A stretch of 39,708 nucleotides of DNA from Planctomycetales bacterium. GTDB taxonomy: Bacteria > Planctomycetota > Planctomycetia > Pirellulales > Lacipirellulaceae. How positions within the stretch are numbered: position 1 is the first letter of the stretch; every line of letters starts with the position of its first letter. Positions 1 to 8,309 of the stretch are shown piece by piece. The notes below the pieces were generated by a model. It had not been told where the DNA came from, did not search any database, and saw nothing but the letters and a program-made list of their open reading frames with translations. The DNA lies in contig JAGQOU010000084.1 in NCBI GenBank assembly GCA_020427145.1, positions 1 through 39,708 on the forward strand. Reading direction: 5' to 3'. A program made the translations under genes and the position numbers.

Positions 1-2
1 AC

Positions 3-1211
3 CAACCTCACGGCGGGCCGCGCCCAGCGGGCGGCGGCTACGCCGGCAACGGCGCCGCGGGGCCTCAAGGCAGCAGCGGGCCCGCCCCCGGCGGGAGCGG
101 CGCCGACATCCCCCCGGAACCGATCGCGGAGTTTTTTCGCGAGACGCTTGCAGCGTTGCGCGACTCGCTGCGGGTCCAAGACTGGCCGAAGCCGGCGCGA
201 ATTGCCGTGGCGGCGCTAGGGATTCTGGCCGTCATCCGGGTGCTCGGTTCGCCGGGCGGCGAGGATTTTCTGGGGTTCGCCTTCCTGCTCGCCGTGGGCT
301 ACGTGGTCTACCGCGGTATTCGCGCGCACCTGATTCGCAAAGACATGCAGCGTTACGCGCCCACGACGCCGAGTTCACCGGCCGCACAACAGGTGCATAC
401 CGTTTCCACGCCGGTTCCGCCGGCGACACGCATGGCGGCCTCGAACCCGCCCGATTCTCACCCCGACGGGATCCGTCGCCCCTGGCGGCGCCGACAGCAG
501 AGTTGGCAGACCGCGGTGCGACATCACCTGCGCAGCATGTCATGGCGCGACCGTAGCAGCCAGCTGCTGGGGTCCATGGTGGTCGCCGCGGTGGTCGGCA
601 CGCTCGCCACGCTCTTCGCTGGGACGTTTGCGGGCCCGCGGCCGGAAGCGGAGATCTACCTGTGGATGGCAATCGTCACGATCGCCGGCAGCTGGGCGGT
701 GCTCATCCCCGCTAAATTGTGCGAGGGACACATTGAAGACCAAGCCCCCCTGCGGTTCGCCCAACTGCTGGGCGGCGCGATCGTGGGATTCATCGCCTTC
801 GGCGTCGCGGCGGCGCTGATGCTGCAATTGCCGACGAGCACCGACTTTGCCCCCGGTCCTTGGGACTCGCTCTCCGGCGAGTTCTTTCGATCTTGGGATC
901 AGGGGCTCTCCGAACAAATTCGCGGCACTCAGACCGCGACGCTGGCGCCACAGATGCACGTCGCGTACTTCGCATTCTTGCTGCTCTTGCTCCGATGGTG
1001 GCGCATGGCCGAAGTCACGCGCCCGACGCGAGTGAGCCTCTGGTCAATCGCCTGGGCCGGTTTCATCGGCTGGGGGCTGACCTTCTTCTGGTGGTATCCT
1101 CAACCCGTGGGCATGCTCACTGCAATTGCAATTGCGTTCACCGTGCAGATCTCCAGTCCTTGGATGTCGTCGACGCGACGCACCGAGATCGCAGAGGAAG
1201 CGGTCGCCTAG
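3..1211 (+). CDS. Polytopic membrane protein, 5'-truncated by the window edge
   Basis: The frame is open from base 3, and the codons before the first possible internal start (TTG at 156) encode a Gly/Pro/Ala-rich stretch followed by an acidic helix (PPEPIAEFFRETLAAL), so the true start probably lies outside the window. Counting from 156, hydrophobic segments are at about residues 15-30, 38-54, 138-156, 167-186, 202-224, 271-282 and 298-334, with a Pro/Thr/Ser-rich linker at about 68-110 between the first pair and the rest. That suggests an integral membrane protein with a low-complexity N-terminus and seven or eight spans. No catalytic motif was recognised and no function is assigned. It is followed 58 nt later by another membrane-protein gene on the same strand, so the two may be co-transcribed. 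The reading frame is confident; the family is unknown. Confidence 0.8.
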   Translation, partial: QPHGGPRPAGGGYAGNGAAGPQGSSGPAPGGSGADIPPEPIAEFFRETLAALRDSLRVQDWPKPARIAVAALGILAVIRVLGSPGGEDFLGFAFLLAVGYVVYRGIRAHLIRKDMQRYAPTTPSSPAAQQVHTVSTPVPPATRMAASNPPDSHPDGIRRPWRRRQQSWQTAVRHHLRSMSWRDRSSQLLGSMVVAAVVGTLATLFAGTFAGPRPEAEIYLWMAIVTIAGSWAVLIPAKLCEGHIEDQAPLRFAQLLGGAIVGFIAFGVAAALMLQLPTSTDFAPGPWDSLSGEFFRSWDQGLSEQIRGTQTATLAPQMHVAYFAFLLLLLRWWRMAEVTRPTRVSLWSIAWAGFIGWGLTFFWWYPQPVGMLTAIAIAFTVQISSPWMSSTRRTEIAEEAVA

Positions 1212-1269
1212 GCGCCGCGTACAGCGAGTCGATTTCCCGCTCGACGGAGCATTGGCCGCTCCCAAAATC

Positions 1270-2919
1270 ATGAACCTCATGCTCCTGCTGATACTGCTGA
1301 TCATTCTTGTCGCCGGCGCGATCGCCGTGCTGCAACGAGCGGGTCGCAACTTGGGATTGGTGGTTCTGCTGGCGGTGATAGCGATCGTCTTCGGATCGCT
1401 GGTGCGAGCGCGTCGTGCGGCCCTCGTCGAAGAACAACTTCGCGCAGAGACCGTGGCAGCGGCTGAAGCGCACTCCCGTTGGGCTGCCGCTCACGTCGCC
1501 GTTCCCTCGGCGGCGTCTCCAATCGAATCCCATGCCAGCGTTGGCCGCGTACAGGTCGACAACGACGGGATTCAGGTCGAAGTCTCCCGATTCGGCCCGC
1601 CCGGGGTCCGCACCGATCCAAGCGGTCGGCTGATCGAGCCTGGTCCAGTTTCGATCGCAGGTCCCAGCGCCACGCGAGCTAAGTTCGACCTGGGGTTGCT
1701 CGTCCTTGCCGTGCCCACGGTGCTGGCGCTGATCTTCGTTCTGCAGCGCCGCAAGAGCGCGGATGGCAAGAGTTCGGGCGTCGGACTCGTGGTGGCAGGG
1801 GCCCTGCTCCTGTTGGGCGCGGGCGCGTTTTTCCTGAATGTCGCGACGCCCACGGCCCGCAACGGAGTCGTGCAAGAGCTGCCACCCGCAGCGCGGGAGA
1901 CCTCCCGCAGCGACGACGCCGGCGCCTATTTTGAGCAACTCACCGCGCCTCGCATTCCGCTGGACAACGATCCGCAGCCGCCCGCGACCGACGGTCACCC
2001 GCGCGCCGTCGCCGTATCGCCCGAGTTTGCCGCCGAGGTGCGCGACATCCTTCAGGAGAGCGGGCTGCAGGCGGAAATCACTGCGATGCAATCCGCAGCG
2101 CAAGACGAGCAGGATAGCGCAGACGATGAAAACGGCGCCAATCCAGCGCCCCGGTCGAGCGCCCGCAGCCTGGGAAACTACGCGAAGGACGCGGTGATCA
2201 TCATGTGGTTGGGCGATCCGACGCCGTTTGAAGCGTTGCGCGAGACGCCCGCTCCCAACCCCGAAACGCTGGCGGCCGACGCCCAACCAGCTACCATAAC
2301 CATCGGCCCCTCGGAGGCGACAAAGCCGCCCACGCCGCCAGTCGCCGCCCCCGCTCCCACCGTGCAAGTCGTCGACAATCCCCCGCGTCCCGACTGGCTG
2401 GAGTCCGCGCCGCACGTGGTTCGTGGCGCTCAGGGCACGGTTCTCTCGACCGACCCGTTCAGCACGCTCCGCGAATGCCGTGCGGCATTGATGGAGGGGC
2501 TCGAGGCGGCGTTGGTCGCGCGAACCGGCGAGCTGGCCGAGACCGCCGCAGGCTCCCCGACTTATGTTCCCCCGCTGGCGGCCATGCGAGTCTCTGTGAG
2601 TGATTTCGTCGACTCGGTGATCAACGACGAATACGTCGAGACAGTGCCCACCTCGGTAGGCCTCATGAAACGGGCCTACATGCTGGTCAGTATTCCTCCG
2701 GAAGTCGACTCGCAACTGCTCTCGGCGTGGCGGAACTACGGACGCGACGAGCGAATCCGAGTCGTCAGCGTCTTTGCCTCGGCCGCGATTGGCCTGGTAG
2801 CGCTGGTGTTCGGCCTGCTGAAGGTCGATACCTGGACGCGCGGGTATTATTCCAAGCGGTTGTTTCTGGGCGTCCCCGCGGCGATAATCGGGTTGTTGGC
2901 GTTGCTTGCCCTCGCGTAA
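1270..2919 (+). CDS. Membrane protein of unknown function
   Basis: The ATG at 1270 is chosen because translation then begins with a membrane segment (MNLMLLLILLIILVAG) and clears the upstream gene; an earlier start at 1126 would run through that gene's coding end. The 549-residue product has two N-terminal hydrophobic segments (about 1-21 and 28-46), two more near 140-160 and 172-192, a long Pro/Ala/Asp-rich soluble region (about 195-485), and two spans at the C-terminus. The soluble part has no recognised domain; its last third (near residues 395-480) is more ordered and probably folds. The arrangement resembles a membrane-anchored periplasmic or cytoplasmic domain bracketed by helices. It sits between another membrane protein and an ECF sigma gene, so a role in envelope sensing is conceivable but not shown. 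Confidence 0.8.
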   Translation: MNLMLLLILLIILVAGAIAVLQRAGRNLGLVVLLAVIAIVFGSLVRARRAALVEEQLRAETVAAAEAHSRWAAAHVAVPSAASPIESHASVGRVQVDNDGIQVEVSRFGPPGVRTDPSGRLIEPGPVSIAGPSATRAKFDLGLLVLAVPTVLALIFVLQRRKSADGKSSGVGLVVAGALLLLGAGAFFLNVATPTARNGVVQELPPAARETSRSDDAGAYFEQLTAPRIPLDNDPQPPATDGHPRAVAVSPEFAAEVRDILQESGLQAEITAMQSAAQDEQDSADDENGANPAPRSSARSLGNYAKDAVIIMWLGDPTPFEALRETPAPNPETLAADAQPATITIGPSEATKPPTPPVAAPAPTVQVVDNPPRPDWLESAPHVVRGAQGTVLSTDPFSTLRECRAALMEGLEAALVARTGELAETAAGSPTYVPPLAAMRVSVSDFVDSVINDEYVETVPTSVGLMKRAYMLVSIPPEVDSQLLSAWRNYGRDERIRVVSVFASAAIGLVALVFGLLKVDTWTRGYYSKRLFLGVPAAIIGLLALLALA

Positions 2920-2981
2920 CCGCTGCTCCCCGCAGCAGCAAGCCGCCTCACATTGCCGATAACTCGTGGCGCTCAGGGCCC

Positions 2982-3620
2982 ATGACCGACTCCGCAAATC
3001 CCGACGCACTGCTGGTCGAGGCGATTCGTCGCGGCGAGCCGCAGGCGTGGACCGATCTGATCGACCAGTACGAGGGGCGCCTGCTCGCGTTCGTCGAGAG
3101 CCGGCTCCGTCGCCGCGCCGCGAGTGAGGACGTAGTCCAGGAAACATTCGTCGGCTTTCTCACCAGCTTGCCGAATTACGACAAACGACGGCCGCTGGAG
3201 AGTTGGCTGTTCACGATCGCCGCCCACAAACTGACCGATTACCTGCGCCGCGAGGGACGCCGGCCCGCAGTGCCGCTGTCGACGGCCGACGGCTCCGGCG
3301 ACAACTGGGAACCAGTCGGCGGCGCACGCCGCGCCAGTAGTCTGGCCCGCAGCGGCGAACGACACGGCATGGAAGAGCAAGCGCTGTGCGAGGGCGTTGC
3401 CGAACAACTCGACAAATGGCGCGGCGAAAACGACTGGGACAAAGTGAAGTGCATGGAACTGCTGTTCGTCGCCGGCTGGGGCAACAAACAGACGGCCGAG
3501 CAACTCGGGCTGAGCGAGCAGCAGGTCGCCAATTTCAAACACGACTTTATCGCGCGGCTGCGAAAGAGCATTCAACGCCAGCGGCTCAATGAGGATGTGT
3601 TTCCTGAACTGAGCGAATAG
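2982..3620 (+). CDS. ECF-type RNA polymerase sigma factor
   Basis: This 212-residue protein has the two-domain layout of extracytoplasmic-function sigma factors, which direct RNA polymerase to a small set of promoters. Region 2 spans about residues 8-92, including the core-binding/-10 segment SEDVVQETFVGFL and the melting/-10 helix ESWLFTIAAHKLTDYLRR. A variable linker rich in Gly/Ser/Arg follows (about 93-140). Region 4 spans about 148-200, with a helix-turn-helix (NKQTAEQLGLSEQQVANFKH) that would read the -35 box. The ATG at 2982 gives the usual ECF length and N-terminus; upstream in-frame codons overlap the previous gene. The 135-residue gene 85 nt downstream on the same strand carries a zinc-binding-like motif and is the likely partner. 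Family call is strong; the regulon is unknown. Confidence 0.93.
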   Translation: MTDSANPDALLVEAIRRGEPQAWTDLIDQYEGRLLAFVESRLRRRAASEDVVQETFVGFLTSLPNYDKRRPLESWLFTIAAHKLTDYLRREGRRPAVPLSTADGSGDNWEPVGGARRASSLARSGERHGMEEQALCEGVAEQLDKWRGENDWDKVKCMELLFVAGWGNKQTAEQLGLSEQQVANFKHDFIARLRKSIQRQRLNEDVFPELSE

Positions 3621-3705
3621 CCGCCCGTCGACGCCGCGGGCCCGCGGCCGCCGAGAATCCCAAGTCCGCCCCCTGACTCTCCGACCTCTCACCTCTTCAT
3701 TTCGC

Positions 3706-4113
3706 ATGTACTCCGACACGCAACTCGACGCCTTTCTCGACGAAGCCTTGCCCGCGACGGCGATGGCGGAAATCGAGGCGGCGCTGCGCGACAACGAGCA
3801 GTTGACGCAGCGACTAGGGGCGATCGTCGGACGCCGCGACGCGGGACTTCATTCGTTGGGAGCCATGTGGCGGCGGCGGCGGTTGACCTGTCCCACGCGA
3901 GAACAACTGGGGAGCCGCCTGCTGGGGGTGCTCGACCCGCAATTGAACGACTATGTGACGTTTCATCTCGAAGTTGTCGGCTGCCGCATTTGCCAGGCCA
4001 GCCTCGCCGATCTCCAGCAGCGCACCGCAGCCGAGGAGGCTGCCGGTTCCGCTGCGCGGCGGCAACGATACTTCCAGTCGAGCGCCGGACTGCTGCGTCG
4101 GTCCGACGACTAG
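3706..4113 (+). CDS. Small HxnCxxC protein, candidate anti-sigma partner
   Basis: The 135-residue soluble protein follows the ECF sigma gene on the same strand. Its N-terminal part (MYSDTQLDAFLDEALPA) resembles the start of zinc-binding anti-sigma domains, in which a short acidic helix precedes the metal site. A motif H87-x5-C93-x2-C96 lies in FHLEVVGCRICQASLADL; the classical anti-sigma finger is H-x3-C-x2-C, so the spacing is two residues longer. There is no transmembrane segment, so any signal would be cytoplasmic or come through another protein. The function as anti-sigma is inferred from position and motif only. Its TAG stop (4111-4113) overlaps the stop codon of the convergent acetyltransferase gene. 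Gene reality is well supported by frame and context. Confidence 0.8.
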   Translation: MYSDTQLDAFLDEALPATAMAEIEAALRDNEQLTQRLGAIVGRRDAGLHSLGAMWRRRRLTCPTREQLGSRLLGVLDPQLNDYVTFHLEVVGCRICQASLADLQQRTAAEEAAGSAARRQRYFQSSAGLLRRSDD

Positions 4114-5468
4114 AGCCGCAACAGTTCCCACGGCGACTGCCAGAACTGGCGTGCGGGCAGCAGCCCCGCGACCAAGCGCGCGGTCTCGGGCGCCAATTCG
4201 GGCAGCAAACGGTCGTGCAGGCCGCGGCTCAGCGAGAGATTGCCCAACAACAAATCCTGCTCTGTGACCGCGCTGCACGGGAAGGGCGAAGATTCGTCGG
4301 CGTTGCGATGTTCCAAGCGCGCACTGCGGCGCGTGAGCACCAAAGCTCGAACCGCGTCGCCGACGCGCATCGCAATCTCAGCGGGACGGTCGATACCGGC
4401 CGCCACGGCCCGCTCGCGCAGGACGGGATACATCCGATCGACCCAGCGGTCCGGCGCCGCGAGTTTGGTCATCCATTGGCCTTCGGCGGGATGCGCCGCC
4501 CAGCCGCCGCCGGCGGTGACAATCAACTCGTGCAGCGGATCGTCGGCCGGCGTGTGCAACGAAACAAAGTGGTGACCGCGATCAATCGCGTCGCGGCAGG
4601 CCTGCGCCAACAGCGCCGTGGCGGCCGCGGGTCGCGCGGGGTCGGTAAACATCTCGATGACCTGCGAGTCGCGCAGCACCGCGTAGCCGACGACTTGCTC
4701 AGGCGGCGTCGGCAAGTCATCGGCGACGTCGTCGCCGCCGTTGCGACGGCCCCCCTGCAGCGCCAGGAGAATCGCATCGTGAACCTTGCGACCTGCCAAC
4801 CAGCGCCAAGTCTCGGGCGAACGGAGCAGCGCCCCCCACGTCGCCGGCGCCATACGGGCGAAGATTTGCTCAATGGCGTCCAAATCAACCAACCGCCACG
4901 CGCGAACCTCCGCTTCGGCTCGTCGCCGGCGGCGGCGATGCTCCTGCAACGCATCCAGGTGAGCCAACACGGCGCGCGTGCGAGCCCGGGTATGTCCCTG
5001 GCCGCGAACCCGACTCCACCCGCGCCGCCGGAACGGAGCCGCGTCGGCGGCGAATGCCGTCAGCACCAGCGCCCCTTCGCGCGCCGCGCTTTCCTCGGCC
5101 GTCGCCAACAGGGCGTCGTCGTAGCCTGCGGCAGCGTATTCGGGCAGCAACGCCAAGTCGTCGATTCGGCCGACCGGAATCCGTTGCCCGCTGAACCAGG
5201 CGATGTGGCGCGACGAACGAACGTGCCCGACGAGTTGCCCCCGGCGGCGAATCAACAATCGATCGGCGGGCGAGTAGCCCGGTTCGTCCAGGCGGCTTTG
5301 AAAGTCCTCGGCGAGCTGCGCCTGTTGTGTTTGCGCTAGCAGCGCCAACGCCTCGGGATGATCGCCGGGCGTCGCCGCGACGATCTCCACGCCAGCGCCC
5401 AAATCGCCCAAACGACCGGCAGACCGGTCGGCGACAAGGCGAGCCTCCTCAGGGGAGGGTGAGTGCAT
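4110..5468 (-). CDS. Multi-domain GNAT-family acetyltransferase-like protein
   Basis: The 452-residue product begins with a GNAT fold (about residues 27-160): an N-terminal strand/helix, the segment GHVRSSRHIAWFSGQRIPVGRIDDLALLPEY with the typical beta4 'valxP' pattern, and then AAAGYDDALLATAEESAAREG where the acetyl-CoA loop normally sits (the usual R/Q-x-x-G-x-G/A is degenerate). A second GNAT-like half follows (about 190-330) and an SCP2-like tail (about 340-452). This order resembles Eis-type acetyltransferases, but the similarity was judged by eye. The ATG at 5468 is preferred over an in-frame start at 5651, because the intervening codons are Arg-rich and overlap the upstream gene; GGACGAG lies 6 nt before the ATG. 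Substrate unknown. The gene is 163 nt downstream of the BshC-like gene on the same strand. Confidence 0.8.
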   Translation of the reverse strand: MHSPSPEEARLVADRSAGRLGDLGAGVEIVAATPGDHPEALALLAQTQQAQLAEDFQSRLDEPGYSPADRLLIRRRGQLVGHVRSSRHIAWFSGQRIPVGRIDDLALLPEYAAAGYDDALLATAEESAAREGALVLTAFAADAAPFRRRGWSRVRGQGHTRARTRAVLAHLDALQEHRRRRRRAEAEVRAWRLVDLDAIEQIFARMAPATWGALLRSPETWRWLAGRKVHDAILLALQGGRRNGGDDVADDLPTPPEQVVGYAVLRDSQVIEMFTDPARPAAATALLAQACRDAIDRGHHFVSLHTPADDPLHELIVTAGGGWAAHPAEGQWMTKLAAPDRWVDRMYPVLRERAVAAGIDRPAEIAMRVGDAVRALVLTRRSARLEHRNADESSPFPCSAVTEQDLLLGNLSLSRGLHDRLLPELAPETARLVAGLLPARQFWQSPWELLRL

Positions 5469-5631
5469 AGCGTTCTCGTCCAGCACCGCGGGGAGCGAAA
5501 GTTTGGCACGGCAAATCCCCGTGCCGCTGCCGCGACATGATTCCAGGCTGTGCGGTGCGAAAAGCCTCGGACAGTGTTCCGGGACACGGGGCCGGGACAA
5601 GCGTGACGCCGCCGCCCCGGTCCGTCTGAGC

Positions 5632-7254
5632 CTAAGCCAATCGGGCCGCAAAATCTAGCAGAAACCCCCTGAGTTGCTCCCGGGGAAATAGGCAAAAAGC
5701 GTATTCTCGCGACTCCAGAACCGCGGTTGTCCGCAGGCGACTGCGGGCAGCGGCCAAGCGGCGCTCCGTCTCCTGACGCAACGGCAGCAGCAGCCCAGTC
5801 AGGCGACGGTTTGCCTCCGCGATCGCCAAATGACGCTCCCGCGCGTTTTGGGGCGTTTTCGCCGTCGAGATCCACTCTCGCTTCGCAGCTCGCCACTCTG
5901 CAGCTTGCCGCTCCTCGGCAGCGGGAAGTTCGATCGGATCGAAGAACTTCTCCGGGTGGAATTCCATATCTCGCAACTGACGATTCAGGCTGCGCACGTC
6001 CGACTCCGTCGCGCGTTGGTGCTTGATCGGCAGCCGGAGCGTTCCGGAAATCGCGGCGTAGGGCGCCGGGTCGATGCCAAAGAACTCCCGACTGAGCCGA
6101 TCGGCCACCTCGTCGTAGCGGGCGCCCCCGATGCCATGGATAAACAGATCGGCCAATGCCAGCCGTGCAAACAGGGTCGTCACCAGCGCGCGCGAGCGAA
6201 GTTTCACGCCACGCGATTCCCACCCGCCCAGCAGCCCAATCGCCTCCGCCGGATCGCCATCGGCGGACAGCGGCAGGCATTCGCAAAAACGATCACGGTC
6301 GGTCAGCTCAATCGCATCGCCGCGCTGGCGCGCGAACAGGGCCCGCCGCGTCGGGTCGTCGTTGGACCACAGCCACAGCGGCGCCTCCAGCCACTCGCCG
6401 TCATCCGCCAAATTGGGCATCGGTTGGGCGTGATTGCGAATGCCGTGACGGCGGCGGAACGCCGCCAGCGCCTCGTTGTACGCCGCCGAGAATCGCGGCA
6501 AGTGCGCCACCAGGTGACATGCAAACCGACGAAACGCGCCGCTCTGACAGACCGTGCTCTGTGGCAACTCGAGCGTCTCGGCGCCCCAGGCCAACTCGGT
6601 CAGGTGCCGAGCCTGAGCCATCGCCAACCCGGGCGATCCGGTTGCCGCCGAGCGTTCCAGCACGCGGGGCCACCAATCGCGAATGAACGGATTGACGCCC
6701 AGCGACTCCAGAGCCGTCCCGACGCGGTCGCCGAACGAATCCCACAGTCCCGCGTCAGAGATGCGACGTTGCTCCCAGGCCATTGGCATATGCGGCGAGT
6801 CGAATGCCACGGAATTGATGGCGGCATCCGTCACGGGGCCGGTCGGCACGCGCGTGGTGGGACTGTGGGCGGAATCGGTATCAATGACCAGGTGCAGGGC
6901 CGTCCCGCCGCTTTGACGGGCCAACTCCGCGGCTGCGAAATTCTTGAGCCACACGCCCGGATGCACCAATTCAGGCTGGTGCCCCACCACCACCAGGGGG
7001 CGATCCGGCGCGACGCCGCGGACTCCCGCGGCATAGCCGGCCACATAGGCTTGCGCCGCCGTCAGCAACTCCGCGCGCGCCGTGCGCTGCAGCTCAGCTA
7101 ACGGCTGGCCGAGGATTTCTACATCGCCGGGGGAGTGCGCCGCGGCGCCATCGATCAACGCCGGCAGCGTCGACCACGCCGGGATCGACACGCAGCCGCC
7201 GTCCTGTTGAGGTGCGCGGTACGACGGCGGACTTTCCAGCTCGCTCAACAGCAT
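5632..7254 (-). CDS. Conserved protein, remotely BshC-like
   Basis: The 540-residue soluble protein contains GHQPELVHPGVWLKNFA at about residues 91-107, which parallels the TGQQ-x-G-L-x-x-GP-x-Y-x-x-x-K pattern near the N-terminus of BshC, the enzyme that adds cysteine to glucosaminyl-malate in bacillithiol synthesis. Further on, the conserved-looking DLFIHGIGGARYDEV (about 368-382) and a C-terminal charged helical region (about 425-500, coiled-coil in character) also fit the BshC architecture of a Rossmann-like core plus a long helical section. The match is remote and BshC identity is an inference, helped by a BshB1 gene 21 kb away. The ATG at 7254 is chosen over one at 7317, because it overlaps the upstream glycosyltransferase stop by only 10 nt; translational coupling is likely. 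It could instead be an unrelated planctomycete-conserved family. Confidence 0.82.
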   Translation of the reverse strand: MLLSELESPPSYRAPQQDGGCVSIPAWSTLPALIDGAAAHSPGDVEILGQPLAELQRTARAELLTAAQAYVAGYAAGVRGVAPDRPLVVVGHQPELVHPGVWLKNFAAAELARQSGGTALHLVIDTDSAHSPTTRVPTGPVTDAAINSVAFDSPHMPMAWEQRRISDAGLWDSFGDRVGTALESLGVNPFIRDWWPRVLERSAATGSPGLAMAQARHLTELAWGAETLELPQSTVCQSGAFRRFACHLVAHLPRFSAAYNEALAAFRRRHGIRNHAQPMPNLADDGEWLEAPLWLWSNDDPTRRALFARQRGDAIELTDRDRFCECLPLSADGDPAEAIGLLGGWESRGVKLRSRALVTTLFARLALADLFIHGIGGARYDEVADRLSREFFGIDPAPYAAISGTLRLPIKHQRATESDVRSLNRQLRDMEFHPEKFFDPIELPAAEERQAAEWRAAKREWISTAKTPQNARERHLAIAEANRRLTGLLLPLRQETERRLAAARSRLRTTAVLESREYAFCLFPREQLRGFLLDFAARLA

Positions 7255-8045
7255 CCCTGCATCTGCTCGCCAGGACAGTTGGGGCGATTGGTGAGCGGAC
7301 GGAACACGGGACGACAAGCGTCAACCGCCCGATCAATCACGTCGTGATAGTACGCCAGCCGCGCCGTGGCATCGTCGAGGGCGCCGCCAAAGCTGCGCTT
7401 CTCCTCCAAGTACACCAGCGGAACCGCCGCTTCGATGATCTTGAGACCCTGATGGGCCGCCTGCACCCATAATTCCAGCGGCATCGCGTAGCCCGCCTCG
7501 CTCAGCTGCAAATTGGCGAGCGCCTGGACGCGGTATGCTTTGAACCCGCAAAAGGCGTCGGTCAGTTGCAAGCCCAGCCGGCAGTTGAGTTCCTCGGTCA
7601 CCTGCAGGTTGATCCGCCGACGGTCGACGGGCGGCGCGCCTTGCGAGCCAGAGCCAGTCGACAGGTAACGGCTCCCCGAAACGATATCGACGTCGCCGGT
7701 ACACATGCCAGCGAGTTGGCCTATCAATTGCGGTTCATGCTGACCGTCGCAGTCAATCGTCACGAGGACGTCGTAACGATTGAGAACGGCGAAATCGAAC
7801 GCGGTCTTCAGCGCGGCGCCGTAGCCGCGGTTCGGCTCGTGGCGAATGACCTGCACGTCGCCGCGTCGAGCAAGCAGGTCGGGGGTCTCGTCGGTCGAAC
7901 CGTCGTCGACGACCAGCACGTCGGCGGCGTTGCGCACAACATGGTCGAGCACGCCGTTGACGTGCTGGGCTTCGTTGTACACCGGCAGCGCGGTCAGGAA
8001 CCGCAGATCGGGCAAGACGGTCTCAGCGGCATGGGCGGAAAACAT
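7245..8045 (-). CDS. Family 2 glycosyltransferase (dolichyl-phosphate mannosyltransferase-like)
   Basis: A 266-residue GT-A fold enzyme that would transfer a sugar from a nucleotide donor at the cytoplasmic face of the membrane. Visible motifs are the donor-binding PVYNEA (residues 21-26), VVDDGSTDET (45-54), the DxD-like TIDCDGQHEP (97-105, metal/nucleotide site), and an acceptor region FCGFKAYR near residue 170. There is no transmembrane tail, so it resembles the soluble DPM1-type or the polyisoprenyl-phosphate transferase group. The start at 8045 has GAGG 6 nt upstream; an alternative in-frame ATG at 8111 adds a low-complexity Arg/Pro leader. A promoter-like TTGACC-16-TAAAAT lies at 8262-8289 upstream. 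The downstream BshC-like gene overlaps by 10 nt. Acceptor unknown. Confidence 0.92.
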   Translation of the reverse strand: MFSAHAAETVLPDLRFLTALPVYNEAQHVNGVLDHVVRNAADVLVVDDGSTDETPDLLARRGDVQVIRHEPNRGYGAALKTAFDFAVLNRYDVLVTIDCDGQHEPQLIGQLAGMCTGDVDIVSGSRYLSTGSGSQGAPPVDRRRINLQVTEELNCRLGLQLTDAFCGFKAYRVQALANLQLSEAGYAMPLELWVQAAHQGLKIIEAAVPLVYLEEKRSFGGALDDATARLAYYHDVIDRAVDACRPVFRPLTNRPNCPGEQMQGCC

Positions 8046-8261
8046 GAAACCTCGGGAGGTGGGCGGCGTCGGCGGGCGGGAACTGCGGTCGCCCCTCGGG
8101 CGATCGGCCATTTCAAAGCCCGCAGAAAACCACCCGATTCAACCGCTGGGGTCGCGATCAAACGCGCTGGTGGGGAGCGGGCTGCCAACGCCGAGTCGCC
8201 AATTCGGGATACGTTTGCTGAATTGGTCGCTGTGCGGCACTCCGTGCTGGCTTCAAGCAGC

Positions 8262-8289
8262 ATTTTAGATGGACCGCAGCGAGGGTCAA
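8262..8289 (-). promoter_or_regulatory. Predicted sigma70-type promoter for the glycosyltransferase unit
   Basis: On the minus strand the -35 hexamer TTGACC (complement of 8284-8289) is separated by 16 nt from the -10 hexamer TAAAAT (complement of 8262-8267), both close to the housekeeping consensus and standing out against the GC-rich background. It lies about 215 nt upstream of the ATG at 8045, leaving a leader of roughly 210 nt, or 145 nt if the ATG at 8111 is used. Position and sequence are seen; function is inferred. Confidence 0.5.
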
Positions 8290-8309
8290 CTTCGCGGCTG
8301 TCGCCGGCC

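Noticed and set aside
1138..3147. 669-codon open frame on the minus strand
   Set aside because: It runs antisense through the membrane-protein and sigma genes and encodes Arg/Gly-rich low-complexity sequence; typical shadow of GC-rich coding DNA.
3867..5339. 490-codon open frame on the plus strand
   Set aside because: Antisense to the GNAT gene and rich in Arg/Gln; no domain-like segments.
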